A stretch of 64,000 bases of DNA. Source: Flavobacteriaceae bacterium (lineage in GTDB: Bacteria; Bacteroidota; Bacteroidia; Flavobacteriales; Flavobacteriaceae). Below the pieces are notes generated by a model. The model saw nothing but the letters and a program-made list of their open reading frames with translations. It was not told the origin of the DNA and made no database searches. Of the stretch, positions 9,696-18,492 are shown piece by piece; positions within the stretch are counted from its first letter, which is position 1, and every line of letters begins with the position of its first letter. The stretch lies in contig CP046177.1 of the NCBI GenBank assembly GCA_014075215.1, positions 1,312,501-1,376,500 on the forward strand. Reading direction: 5' to 3'. Made by a program: the position numbers and the translations under genes.

Positions 9696-10034
9696 TTAGT
9701 TTAATGTATCTCCTCCTTTTTCTCCCGTTCTGATTCGGTAAGATTCTTTGATCTCTGACACGAAAATTTTTCCATCCCCTACTTCACCTGTGGAGCCGGC
9801 AGATAGAATGGCCTTGATGGCTACTTCTTCAAAAGAATCATTCACTACGATAGACAGATATCTGCGCTGGATATCACTGGTACTATAACTGACACCTCGA
9901 TACACATGTCCTTCTTTTTCATTTCCCAAGCCGGTAACATCCCAATAAGAGAAGAAGTTTACACCCACCTCATGCAAAGCTTCTTTTACGGCTCGAAATT
10001 TTGATTTTCGAATAATTGCTTCTATTTTTTTCAT
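9696..10034 (-). CDS. glnK: Nitrogen regulatory protein PII
   Basis: 112-residue protein of exact PII length. It begins MKKIEAIIRKSKFRAVKEAL. The T-loop carries GHVYRGVSY with Tyr50 where the uridylylated tyrosine sits in proteobacterial PII, and the B-loop GEVGDGKIFV binds ATP/ADP. PII trimers sense energy charge and 2-oxoglutarate and bind the cytoplasmic face of Amt. Its place between the porin and amt genes supports the GlnK rather than the GlnB role. Whether the tyrosine is modified in this lineage cannot be read from the sequence. The spacing to amt (20 bases) and to the porin gene (20 bases) indicates one transcript. Confidence 0.95.
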   Translation of the reverse strand: MKKIEAIIRKSKFRAVKEALHEVGVNFFSYWDVTGLGNEKEGHVYRGVSYSTSDIQRRYLSIVVNDSFEEVAIKAILSAGSTGEVGDGKIFVSEIKESYRIRTGEKGGDTLN

Positions 10035-10054
10035 TGTAATAAAATTTGATTGGT

Positions 10055-11089
10055 TTAAAATTTATAAACTGCCGCTACTAAAAATGAACTTAAATTACTT
10101 TTAGGAGATCCGTTACTATCCATAAAAAAATTGTCAGAACCTGAATCCAGGCGCAATTCGGGAATGATAGTTAGGTTATCTATTTTATAATTTGCAGTTA
10201 ATGTTACCGCAAATACACTGGAATCGGCAATTCCTGTTCCTATAGCTCCAAAAACACCGGATTCTTTAAAATATTCTGTTCTTAACCCGATAGAGAGTTT
10301 TTCACTTGTCGTATATTGAGGGTATAAAGTTCCTCCGGTAAAACCAACTCCGTCATTATCAAAATAGGCAGCATTGATTCCTAAGAAAAACTTCTCAGTT
10401 ATATTGAACCCTCCCGTATAATCTATTTCAAAGGCTCGGTTATCTGCAATCACATTTAAAAACTGATCGGCATATCCCAATTGTGCACCAATGGTGTAAT
10501 TACCCGTAGGATTAAATTCGGTAGCATCTGTTGGGTTCATGACAGCCAGTAGAAGCGTTGTCTTTTCAGAAAGCGTAATATCGGCTTTTAACCCTGTATG
10601 GCTAAAAGGTCCATAAGAAAACAAATAGGATGTACTATAATTAAAATTCCCTGTCGGAGAGATTACTTCATATCCTAGAAAAGTATTAAAATTACCTAAC
10701 GTTAATTTTACAGATTTACTAACATTCCAGTAAGCATATAATTGATTGACTATATTAGAACTTCCTCCCGGCCTCAAAGACGGCGAGTTAAAAACAGCAT
10801 CTTCACCTCTTGGCCCAAAAACCAAATCAGCCACAAAGCCTACTTTTTCACCTTGGTAAGTTGCAATTACATTTGCCATGCCTAAAGCAAAACCCGAAAG
10901 GTTGGCAAAAGATGAGCGCGGAGCTACTGCATTTTGCCCGTTGGGTGCGTTGAAATTTGATCTAAAATAGGCATCTGCACTACCGCTTAATGAAAACTTT
11001 TTTTCTTCTTCCTTCTTCTCCTGAGAGAAAATACTAAAATTAACGAAAAATACTAAAATGATAACGGTACATTTGATTCTAAACATCAT
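10055..11089 (-). CDS. Outer-membrane beta-barrel porin (BBP2/OmpL-like)
   Basis: 344 residues with a clear signal peptide (hydrophobic run about residues 7-20, cut near FSIFSQ) followed by a mature protein of alternating polar/apolar strands ending in aromatic VAAVYKF, as in outer-membrane barrels. Features such as LGNFNTFLGYEVISPTGNFNYS and the tyrosine-rich strands resemble the flavobacterial putative porin family (BBP2). It is the first gene of the porin-glnK-amt operon, which suggests that it lets a nitrogen source cross the outer membrane toward Amt. Substrate specificity is inference. No promoter with good -33/-7 boxes was found in the upstream 400 bases. Confidence 0.85.
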   Translation of the reverse strand: MMFRIKCTVIILVFFVNFSIFSQEKKEEEKKFSLSGSADAYFRSNFNAPNGQNAVAPRSSFANLSGFALGMANVIATYQGEKVGFVADLVFGPRGEDAVFNSPSLRPGGSSNIVNQLYAYWNVSKSVKLTLGNFNTFLGYEVISPTGNFNYSTSYLFSYGPFSHTGLKADITLSEKTTLLLAVMNPTDATEFNPTGNYTIGAQLGYADQFLNVIADNRAFEIDYTGGFNITEKFFLGINAAYFDNDGVGFTGGTLYPQYTTSEKLSIGLRTEYFKESGVFGAIGTGIADSSVFAVTLTANYKIDNLTIIPELRLDSGSDNFFMDSNGSPKSNLSSFLVAAVYKF

Positions 11090-11500
11090 ATTTATTTTAA
11101 AGGTTTAAAGGGTGCGAATTTTTGATAAAAATCTGTGAAAACCAAATGGTTACTGGGCTGAACGCTTTCGAAAACGTTTTCTAAACAAAGTAGTGTCTCA
11201 AAAAAACGGGGTTAAAAATCAGAAAAGTATAATTTGAATCTTTTAAAGATATTGAGAATAAGGATATCAAATTTTAGTTTGATAAAAATTATTGTATTCG
11301 TAAAAATAATGTTTTAATGAAAAAAATTATCAACATATTGTTTAAAATAATGAATTTTATTCAAAAAAATAATAAAAAAGTTATTTAAAATTCAATATAA
11401 TAAAATTTAGTCTTTTTAAAAATTCTAAAAGGAGTAGTTTTGAACTTGAAGGTGAATTTGAAATCTTCATAGAGAAATTAGATAAATTGAAAGCGAACAT
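11090..11500. other. Intergenic region between porin operon and truA remnant
   Basis: About 410 AT-rich bases without a credible gene. The porin operon must be transcribed leftward from here, but I see no good TTTG-N19-TAnnTTTG pair. A small inverted repeat (ATCAAA...TTTGAT) lies near 11264-11284. From about 11388 a short frame without ATG (ending ...EIFIEKLDKLKANI) overlaps the truA ATG by 4 bases; it may be the tail of a decayed gene, but nothing recognisable remains. Confidence 0.5.
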
Positions 11501-12040
11501 ATGAAATGGGCATATAGTTATTTGGTAGAAATTCAATTTTTGGGGTTTCGTTTTCATGGATGGCAAAAACAAACAAACTCGATGTCTTTGCATGAAATGA
11601 TGGATAAAATGTTGGGTTTTGTCTTAGGAAAAGGAATATTTAAAAGCCTGGGAATGGGAAGAACAGATGCGAAAGTTTCTGCTAATAGGTACTATTTTCA
11701 GTTATTTTTGAACGAAACTATCAACGAAGAATTATTTTTAAAAGCATTCAATAAAAATGCTTCTCAAGATTTAAAGGCTGTTAAAATTTCAATAGTTTCT
11801 ACAGATTTTAATATCATTCAATCTGCAAAAATAAAGGAATACCATTATTACTTTTCTTTTGGAACAAAGAACCATCCGTATTCCGCGCCTTTTTTAGTAG
11901 GCGTTTTGGATGATTTAGATATTGAAGCTACTTTTAGTGCTATCCGAAGACAAAGCACCTTTGGTTGGGATAGCTCCGGGCTCAGGGCTGCATGTCTACG
12001 ATGTTGTTTTGAGAACGTAATTTTTGAACCTGGAGGGTAA
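11501..12040 (+). pseudogene. truA: tRNA pseudouridine synthase A, 3'-truncated
   Basis: The first about 150 codons match flavobacterial TruA (pseudouridine at tRNA positions 38-40). The start reads YLVEIQFLGFRFHGWQKQ, the catalytic aspartate is Asp56 in GRTDAKVSANR, and later come FNIIQSAKIKEYHYYFSFG and HPYSAPF. After DDLDIEATFSAI the homology ends and an unrelated tail (RRQSTFGWDSSG...) runs to a stop at 12038-12040, giving 179 residues instead of about 250. The lost part holds the second half of the fold, including the conserved C-terminal segment, so the product should be inactive. No 3' remnant is seen on the far side of the following KAP gene. The break coincides with a hairpin at 11939-11974. 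Another truA copy elsewhere is likely. Confidence 0.82.
11939..11974. repeat. Nested hairpin at the truA breakpoint
   Basis: GCTATCC (11939-11945) pairs with GGATAGC (11968-11974), and inside it CAAAG (11951-11955) pairs with CTTTG (11959-11963). It lies exactly where TruA homology stops. It may mark a recombination or insertion joint; nothing else identifies it. Confidence 0.4.
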
Positions 12041-12210
12041 TAAACCCTTGTACTTTTAAAAATAAAAAAATAACATCCGGTAATTTTTTTTTATTTTTGA
12101 AAATAACCGAACCCTCAAATGACCTCAAGGTAGCGTTTAGCCATTAACCTAAAACTACCGTAAAACCACAAAACCTTTTTGAGAGTAGATACCAACAAAT
12201 AGTGACCTCT

Positions 12211-14394
12211 ATGGCAAAAAAACAAGAGACGGAAAGTGCTAAAAAACAGGAACATAAAGGTATTAGCCGTAAAGAATTAGAGCAACTTCCCAAGAAATAT
12301 ATCATTGCTTTTGCCGTACGTAGTGCTTTACGGGTGTTTCCTTTATTGGCAACCGAAGGGAATCTGGATTTTTGGAAAAAAGCAACAGATCAAAGAATTA
12401 AATACACCCAAGCGGTTTGGAAGGCTATTGAACATGCACAGAAAGTCTCTTTAAATAAAGAACAAGATTTGAGTTCCGCCGCCTATGCCGCCGCCGCCGC
12501 CGCCGCCGACACCGCCGCCGACACCGCCGCCGCCGCCGCCTATGCCGCCGCCTATGCCGCCGCCGCCGCCGACACCGCCGCCGACACCGCCGCCGCCTAT
12601 GCCGCCGCCTATGCCGCCGCCAGCGATGTAGATCGTGTAGTATTCTATCATATGCAATGGGAAGACTATGACTCCCTAAAAAAAGGAATACATGCACTCG
12701 ATACAATACGGTTTTTAAAGGAGTTTTACCAACAACCCTTGTGGAGCAAAGAAGTTTCTTTTTTTAAGGAATGGTTGCAACGGCTTCAAAAAGTATTCAC
12801 TGGTGTAGACAACGAATTGATCGAAAAAGTGTACCATCCGTATCTCACTTTAATTAACAATATGGTGTCTCCAACCGATTATGCTGGAAGGAGAGAGGAA
12901 CGTGCTACGCCTGTAAAAGATAGTTTTGAACGGGAAAAATGGGCGGGTATTTTGGCAAATCAGTTGCGCTATGCCAATAAAAATGCTTCTAATGATAAAA
13001 AAACAGCACAAACTGCCTATACTATGGGATTGTTTGGGCATTGGGGTACGGGCAAAACAGGCTTTGTCAAGTATCTTACAGATGCATTATATAAAGAGAA
13101 TTCACCCAAAGAACAATTTTTTGTTGCTACGTTTAATGCGTGGACTTATCAGGATGCAGATAATTATCGTGCAGTAATGGCACAGGCTATTCTAGAAGGA
13201 ATTAAAGAAGGAAAAAAAGGAGCAGCCAAATGGCGATTGATGTTTCATTTTCATAGAAAACTGGCCTGGAAACGGCATAAAGGAATGTTATATGCTTTAA
13301 TAGCTCTACTCTTATGTTGGATAGGATATCAGGCGTATAATTATTTTACAGACAGAGAGGGTTTTAAGTTGATTTCTCAGGGAAATATATCAGTAGGGAT
13401 ATCTGGATTGTTAGTGCTTCTGTATGGTTTTTTAAACTCGGCTGTATCGTTTACACATTCGCCCATTATGGGAAAACTCTCTTCGTTGTTTTTCAGAATC
13501 AACTATCGAAAACAGATCGGAGAGATTGCAGTATTGAAAGAAGAACTGTCTTTGCTATGCAAAGTAGCACTGAAAGAAAAACACAAGTTGTTGGTTATTA
13601 TAGATGATTTGGATCGTTGTCATACCGCTTGTATTAATGAAACTCTGGACACAGTACGTTTGTTGTATGATATCAAGAATGTGTATCAGTTGATAGCAGT
13701 AGACCAACGAATTGTTTTGGAGGCAGTACAGGAGCGTTATGAAAAATTGGGAAAGAGAAACATTGGCATTGCCCGTGATTTTTTGGCAAAAATTATAGAA
13801 TTTCCAATTAGCCTTCGGGAAGTGCGTGAGGAAGAAATTAAGAATTTTGTTGCAGACAATTTATTTACAGAATTGAACGAGAAAGCTTCTGAAAACCCGG
13901 AGAAACCAAGCTCAGAAATAGCTTCAATACCGGTAAAAGGAGAAAAAAATCGACAGGAACAGCCAAATACAGAGGGAAATGAACCTACTTTGATACCTAT
14001 TTCTAAGGGTGTACCAGAAAAAGAGGAACAAGAAAAAAAGTTTGTTTACAAAGAATGGAAACCTGTAGAGGAGGAACGCACTATTTTTACGGAATTGGCA
14101 TTGGAATACGGTTTTAAGAATCCTCGTATGTTGAAACGTTTGTACAATGCGCATGCGTTTTTATGTGTATTGGAAGGAGTCACAAAACAATCTGAAGATA
14201 CCTCGCGTATTCAACAATCTGAAGTTTTGGCAAGATTGCTTTTTCTCTTGGAGTACCAGGAAATACAGCAAGAAGAAACCGAAGATGTTGAAGAACGAGA
14301 GCAAAAGATTAAGGAATTGACTATAGAAGCTTTTGGCAAAGATCGTTATGCAGATTTGAGAGAAACGGTAAGCTGCTTTGTGTTGCCTTCGTAA
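12211..14394 (+). CDS. KAP-family P-loop NTPase with alanine-repeat N-terminus
   Basis: About 727 residues from the ATG at 12211 (a GTG at 12202 would add three). The N-terminal part has an SALRVFPLL-type helical segment, then a 48-codon Ala/Asp/Thr/Tyr tract. The NTPase core has Walker A GLFGHWGTGKT near residues 273-283 and Walker B LLVIIDDLDRC near 460. Two membrane spans (about 357-375 and 394-415) lie between them, the hallmark of the KAP family. A charged linker rich in Glu/Pro/Lys (about 555-610) precedes a C-terminal helical region. KAP NTPases are membrane-anchored, and some (PifA) exclude phages; a defence role here is inference. The gene stands alone directly after a truncated truA, which suggests acquisition by insertion. 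Confidence 0.85.
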   Translation: MAKKQETESAKKQEHKGISRKELEQLPKKYIIAFAVRSALRVFPLLATEGNLDFWKKATDQRIKYTQAVWKAIEHAQKVSLNKEQDLSSAAYAAAAAAADTAADTAAAAAYAAAYAAAAADTAADTAAAYAAAYAAASDVDRVVFYHMQWEDYDSLKKGIHALDTIRFLKEFYQQPLWSKEVSFFKEWLQRLQKVFTGVDNELIEKVYHPYLTLINNMVSPTDYAGRREERATPVKDSFEREKWAGILANQLRYANKNASNDKKTAQTAYTMGLFGHWGTGKTGFVKYLTDALYKENSPKEQFFVATFNAWTYQDADNYRAVMAQAILEGIKEGKKGAAKWRLMFHFHRKLAWKRHKGMLYALIALLLCWIGYQAYNYFTDREGFKLISQGNISVGISGLLVLLYGFLNSAVSFTHSPIMGKLSSLFFRINYRKQIGEIAVLKEELSLLCKVALKEKHKLLVIIDDLDRCHTACINETLDTVRLLYDIKNVYQLIAVDQRIVLEAVQERYEKLGKRNIGIARDFLAKIIEFPISLREVREEEIKNFVADNLFTELNEKASENPEKPSSEIASIPVKGEKNRQEQPNTEGNEPTLIPISKGVPEKEEQEKKFVYKEWKPVEEERTIFTELALEYGFKNPRMLKRLYNAHAFLCVLEGVTKQSEDTSRIQQSEVLARLLFLLEYQEIQQEETEDVEEREQKIKELTIEAFGKDRYADLRETVSCFVLPS
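12478..12621 (+). repeat. GCC-rich coding repeat tract (48 codons)
   Basis: 144 bases of GCC codons broken only by TAT, GAC and ACC, in frame inside the KAP gene. Every alanine uses GCC and every aspartate GAC, against the AT-rich codon use around it. A block of GCC-GAC-ACC and GCC-TAT units occurs twice nearly identically, which points to tandem expansion of DNA rather than codon choice. Shadow frames on the minus strand (Gly-rich and Arg/His-rich) are by-products of this tract. Confidence 0.9.
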
Positions 14395-14491
14395 TTTTAT
14401 TTACTAAGTGTTTTTGTGAGGTGTCTAACACCGAAGGAATCTATTCCAATAATGAGATTGCTTTACTGCGCTGGTAATGAGAGTGAGAATA

Positions 14492-15634
14492 TCAACCTTT
14501 GAGTAGGTTTCTGGAAATAATAATTTTTTGAATTTCCGAAGTTCCTTCATAGATCTGTGTAATTTTTGCATCACGCATCAAGCGTTCTACATGATACTCT
14601 TTTACAAAGCCATTACCTCCGTGAATTTGAACTGCTTCTACGGTGTGTTCCATAGCTACTTTTGAAGCGTATAATTTTGCCATAGCACTGGAAAAATCAT
14701 AATTATTTCCCTGATCTTTATCCCAGGCAGCTTTCATTACTAAATGGCGAGCTGCTTCAATTTCCGTATACATATCGGCTAATTTGAATGCAATTGCCTG
14801 ATGGTTGCAGATTTCCGTTCCAAAAGCCTTGCGTTCTTTCGAATATTTTAAAGCCAGTTCATATGCGCCGGAGGCAATACCCAGTGCCTGAGATGCGATT
14901 CCAATACGGCCACCGGATAGTGTTTTCATGGCAAATTTAAAACCAAAACCATCTTCACCAATTCTATTGTCTTTAGGAACTTTTACATCATTAAATTGCA
15001 ACGTATGAGTATCGCTTCCTCTGATTCCCAACTTATCTTCTTTTGGCCCGATAGCAAAACCCGGCATTCCTTTTTCAATAATAAAAGTATTGATACCCTG
15101 ATGCCCTTTTTTACGATCTGTTTGCGCAATGACCAAATAAATATCAGAGCGTCCGCCATTAGTAATCCAGTTTTTGGTTCCGTTCAATAAGTAATGATCT
15201 CCCATATCTATAGCCATGGTTTTTTGAGATGTTGCATCACTACCGGCTTCCGGTTCACTTAAACAAAAGGCTCCGACAGATGCCCCCGTAGCTAATTTTG
15301 TCAAATATTTTTGCTTTTGTTCTTCCGAACCATATTTTTCGATGCCATGGCAAACTAATGAATTATTTACCGAAATAATAACAGAAGCAGATGCATCAAT
15401 TTTGGAGAGTTCTTCCATAATGAGCACGTAAGAGAAGGTATCCATTCCACTTCCTCCGTATTTTGGATCTACCATAATCCCCAGAAAACCTAATGCTCCC
15501 ATTTTTTTTACCAACTCGTCAGGAAAGTGTTGCTTTTCATCTCTTTCAATGACGCCCGGTAATAATTCGGTTCGGACAAATTCACGTGCTGCATTTCTAA
15601 TCATTATGTGCTCTTCGGTAAGGCTAAAGTCCAT
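14492..15634 (-). CDS. Acyl-CoA dehydrogenase (short-chain type)
   Basis: 380 residues, full length, starting MDFSLTEEHIMIRNAAREF as in butyryl-CoA-type dehydrogenases. FAD- and substrate-binding motifs are present (FCLSEPEAGSDA near 125-136, NGTKNWITNGG near 153-163). The catalytic base is Glu363 in QIYEGTSEIQ close to the C-terminus. The enzyme oxidises acyl-CoA to trans-2-enoyl-CoA in fatty-acid or branched-chain amino-acid breakdown. Exact chain length cannot be read from the sequence. It is a single gene on the minus strand, diverging from anmK, with a plausible promoter just upstream (15676-15706). Confidence 0.93.
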   Translation of the reverse strand: MDFSLTEEHIMIRNAAREFVRTELLPGVIERDEKQHFPDELVKKMGALGFLGIMVDPKYGGSGMDTFSYVLIMEELSKIDASASVIISVNNSLVCHGIEKYGSEEQKQKYLTKLATGASVGAFCLSEPEAGSDATSQKTMAIDMGDHYLLNGTKNWITNGGRSDIYLVIAQTDRKKGHQGINTFIIEKGMPGFAIGPKEDKLGIRGSDTHTLQFNDVKVPKDNRIGEDGFGFKFAMKTLSGGRIGIASQALGIASGAYELALKYSKERKAFGTEICNHQAIAFKLADMYTEIEAARHLVMKAAWDKDQGNNYDFSSAMAKLYASKVAMEHTVEAVQIHGGNGFVKEYHVERLMRDAKITQIYEGTSEIQKIIISRNLLKG

Positions 15635-15675
15635 ATATTTATTACTACAATTATTAAATTCGTAAAAAAAGTTTT

Positions 15676-15706
15676 CAAAGTTACTTTTTTACTAGCATAT
15701 TTTCAA
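15676..15706 (-). promoter_or_regulatory. Bacteroidota-type promoter for the acyl-CoA dehydrogenase
   Basis: On the minus strand TTG (15706-15704) is followed after 20 bases by TAACTTTG (15683-15676), fitting the TTTG/TAnnTTTG consensus with a one-base longer spacer. The -7 box ends 41 bases before the ATG at 15634. Confidence 0.55.
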
Positions 15707-15724
15707 TATACATTTCATATTTTT

Positions 15725-16805
15725 ATGGATATGAATAATACATATATATATGCCATTGGATTAATGTCCGGAACTTCTCTGGACGGTTTGGATATTATAT
15801 ATGTTCGGTTTGATGAAAAGAACCTGAGCAATTTCAAGATATTAGCTGCTAAGGCAGTACCGTATACTACTTATTGGAGAGAGCAATTAAAAAACGGGAT
15901 GTATCTGCCTCCTGAGGAAATAGAAAAACTCAGCACTGAATATGGTGTTTATTTGGGAATTGAAACCCGGAAATTTATCGAGAAAAATAAAATGATGGCT
16001 CTTGATTTTATTGCTTCACACGGGCATACCATTTTTCATCAACCGGAAAGAAGCATCACACTACAAATAGGTGACGGGCAGACTATAGCTAACTATACAA
16101 ATTGTAAAGTTGTCTGTGATTTTAGAACTCAGGATGTTTAATTAGGTGGTCAGGGAGCTCCTCTGGTTCCGATAGGAGACCAACTGTTGTTTTCTGAATT
16201 TGATGCTTGTATAAACCTGGGTGGATTTGCTAATATTTCCTTTGAGGATAAAGGAAAACGTATTGCTTTTGATATTTGCCCCGTAAATATTGTTTTGAAC
16301 TATTATAGCAATCAGTTGGGTTTCTCTTATGATGACAGGGGAACTTTAGCTAAAAGCGGTGAGGTATGCGAAACACTTTTAACAGCATTAAATGAAATAC
16401 CGTTTTATAAAATGAATCCTCCAAAATCATTAGGGTTAGAATGGGTGCATGCATTTATTTTTCCGATATTAAAGAAATATGAAAAACCGGTAGCTAGCTA
16501 CTATTTTAAGAACTTTTTCCGAACATATCGTTCGGCAAATATCAACTATTATAGAACCGTTTGATTCTGTTTTATTTACCGGAGGAGGGGTTTATAATGA
16601 TTTTTTAATCAATCGAATAAAAAATAAGATAAAAAATAAAATAATAATACCATCAAATGAAATGATAGCATATAAAGAAGCATTGATTTTTGCATTATTA
16701 GGACTTTTAAAGCTCCGTAACCAGGTGAATTGCTTGTCAAGTGTAACAGGAGCTGTAAAAAATCACTCTTCAGGTAGCATATTTCACCCAGGGCAAACGC
16801 ATTAA
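15725..16805 (+). pseudogene. anmK: Anhydro-N-acetylmuramic acid kinase, doubly disrupted
   Basis: Starts at the ATG at 15725 with the family signature YAIGLMSGTSLDGLD. AnmK phosphorylates and opens 1,6-anhydro-MurNAc so that cell-wall fragments can be reused. The frame meets an in-frame TAA at 16139-16141, exactly where the family reads DVALGGQGAPLVPIGD (here V-stop-LGGQGAPLVP). It then continues past LGLEWV to VAS near 16500, where one extra base shifts the frame. The remainder (ILRTFSEHIVRQIS... VLFTGGGVYNDF ... ending FHPGQTH, stop at 16803-16805) is readable in the next frame. One nonsense codon plus one frameshift make it a pseudogene; everything else is still well conserved, so the loss is recent. 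Confidence 0.9.
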
Positions 16806-17255
16806 ACTTTTATGAATATATCAGTAAAACTAATTTTTCATTAAAGAATTGACATTTAATAATGGATTTTATTCGTAATTTTTTAAACTTACCTTTAATG
16901 ATTATTCATTTTTTTGAAAATAATTACAGGTTAACTTGGATCAAAAAATCATAAAGTATTGATTAAAAACATGTTAACTTTAATGCGTTTACCCTGATAT
17001 TTCACCCAAATAATTCTGATTAGCAAATATATTTTTTTACTTTGGCAATGTTTTTTAATACTGAACTCATTTAAACTTTTTGGATGTAAGCGAAAATTAG
17101 AAGTTTTTAGTTCTGTTGAAGGATTTTTTGAGTTGCATGGCAGCGCTACGGAAGGAAAAAAAGACAAAAGCAGAGCGGAAAACAGTAATTTTTTAGCAAA
17201 TTGAAAAAGTTTAAATGAATTCACTTCAAACGAATCAATATTAAACGATGTTTTA
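16806..17255. other. Intergenic region between anmK and the dehydrogenase gene
   Basis: 450 bases with no supported gene. It holds the 160-base palindromic element (17063-17222, listed separately) and a repeated GTTAACTT (about 16931 and 16974). No good promoter pair was found for the dehydrogenase gene. Confidence 0.6.
17063..17222. repeat. 160-base palindromic element with 19-base inverted ends
   Basis: Bases 17063-17081 and 17204-17222 are inverted repeats matching at 18 of 19 positions. The interior is also roughly self-complementary (an AAAATTA arm, then a GTTTTTAGTTCTGTT arm facing AGCAGAGCGGAAAAC), so the whole could fold into one long hairpin. The start of the arm (TGAACTCATTTAAA) also occurs at 8369-8382. 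It encodes nothing convincing. The form suggests a miniature non-autonomous transposable or REP-like element. Confidence 0.6.
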
Positions 17256-18482
17256 ATGAAGGAGTTACTTAAAAAGTATGAAGACAAACAACCTGAAATT
17301 GTTTTCAATTGGAAAGATTCGCAGACAGAAGCAGAAGGATGGGTGGTGATCAACTCTCTTCGCGGGGGAGCTGCAGGTGGTGGTACAAGGATGAGAAAAG
17401 GGTTGGATAAATATGAAGTTATTTCTTTAGCAAAGACCATGGAAATAAAATTTACTGTTTCGGGGCCGGCAATCGGAGGAGCTAAATCGGGAATCAATTT
17501 TGATCCGTCCGATCCGAGGAAAGGAGGAGTTTTAGAAAGATGGTATAAAGCAGTATCTCCTCTGCTAAAGAGTTATTACGGAACAGGTGGTGATTTAAAC
17601 GTCGATGAAATTCATGAAGTAATACCAATTACTGAAAATAGTGGTGTTTGGCATCCGCAAGAAGGTGTTTTTAATGGACACTTTAAACCAACAGAAGCAG
17701 ATAAGATTAATAGAATTGGTCAGTTAAGACACGGTGTTATAAAAGTAGTTGAAAGTAAAAAATATTCTCCGGACATTTCCGGAAAATATACGATTGCAGA
17801 TATGATTACAGGTTATGGTGTTGCGGAGGCAGTAAGACATTATTATACTATTTACGGAGGTTCTGTAGTTGATAAGAGAGTTGTAATCCAAGGTTTTGGA
17901 AACGTGGGTTCTGCTGCGGCTTACTATTTAGCTCAAATGGGGGCAAAAATAGTTGGGATCATTGATCGTGAAGGAGGTATTATCAATGAAAAAGGATTTT
18001 CTTTTGAAGAAATTAGATCATTTTTTCTGGCTAAAGACAGAAATACTCTGGTAGTGGAAAATAGAGTTCCTTTTGAGGAAATTAATCGAAACATATGGAG
18101 TTTGCCTACTGAAATTTTTGCGCCTTGTGCAGCTTCCAGACTGATTACGCAAAAGCAGATTAATCAAATGATCGATTCCGGCCTCGAAGTGATTTCTTCC
18201 GGAGCAAATGTGCCTTTTGCAGATAAAGAAATTTTCTTTGGGCCCATTATGGAAAGTACAGATAAAAAAGTAAGTTTGATTCCGGATTTTATTTCCAATT
18301 GCGGGATGGCTAGGGTATTTGCATATTTTATGGAGCGAAGGATTGAAATGACAGACGAAGCAATTTTTGAAGACACATCAGATACAATTAAAAAGGCATT
18401 GCAAAACACGTTTGCCGGAAGTGCATCTAAAACGGGAATAAGCGAGATCGCTTTTGAACTCGCACTAAAACAACTTGTATAA
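17256..18482 (+). CDS. Glu/Leu/Phe/Val dehydrogenase family enzyme
   Basis: 408 residues of the amino-acid dehydrogenase superfamily, which interconverts an amino acid and its 2-oxo acid with NAD(P). The dimerisation/catalytic domain has the active-site lysine Lys77 in GPAIGGAKSGI and GGDLNVDE near 111-118. The Rossmann domain shows GFGNVGSAAAYYLA from residue 213, and SNCGMARVFAYF lies near the C-terminus. It belongs to the divergent Bacteroidota branch often annotated only as Glu/Leu/Phe/Val dehydrogenase. With glutamate synthase broken in this window, a glutamate dehydrogenase role would be physiologically welcome, but leucine or valine cannot be excluded. nhaD starts 10 bases after its stop. 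Confidence 0.87.
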   Translation: MKELLKKYEDKQPEIVFNWKDSQTEAEGWVVINSLRGGAAGGGTRMRKGLDKYEVISLAKTMEIKFTVSGPAIGGAKSGINFDPSDPRKGGVLERWYKAVSPLLKSYYGTGGDLNVDEIHEVIPITENSGVWHPQEGVFNGHFKPTEADKINRIGQLRHGVIKVVESKKYSPDISGKYTIADMITGYGVAEAVRHYYTIYGGSVVDKRVVIQGFGNVGSAAAYYLAQMGAKIVGIIDREGGIINEKGFSFEEIRSFFLAKDRNTLVVENRVPFEEINRNIWSLPTEIFAPCAASRLITQKQINQMIDSGLEVISSGANVPFADKEIFFGPIMESTDKKVSLIPDFISNCGMARVFAYFMERRIEMTDEAIFEDTSDTIKKALQNTFAGSASKTGISEIAFELALKQLV

Positions 18483-18492
18483 ATATAATTTT

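Noticed and set aside
11939..11974. Integron attC-type recombination site at the truA break
   Set aside because: The nested hairpin is short and lacks the paired R/L box motifs (RYYYAAC/GTTRRRY) at the right places. No integrase or cassette array is present.
12425..12706. Arg/His-rich and Gly-rich frames on the minus strand
   Set aside because: They are mirror images of the GCC-repeat tract in the KAP gene; no start context or homology supports them.
16949..17497. 182-residue minus-strand frame over the start of the dehydrogenase gene
   Set aside because: It lies antisense to a well-conserved gene and the palindromic element, with low-complexity composition and no recognisable motif.
18475..18492. 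TTG start for NhaD upstream of the ATG at 18493
   Set aside because: It overlaps the stop of the previous gene and adds residues not expected for the family.
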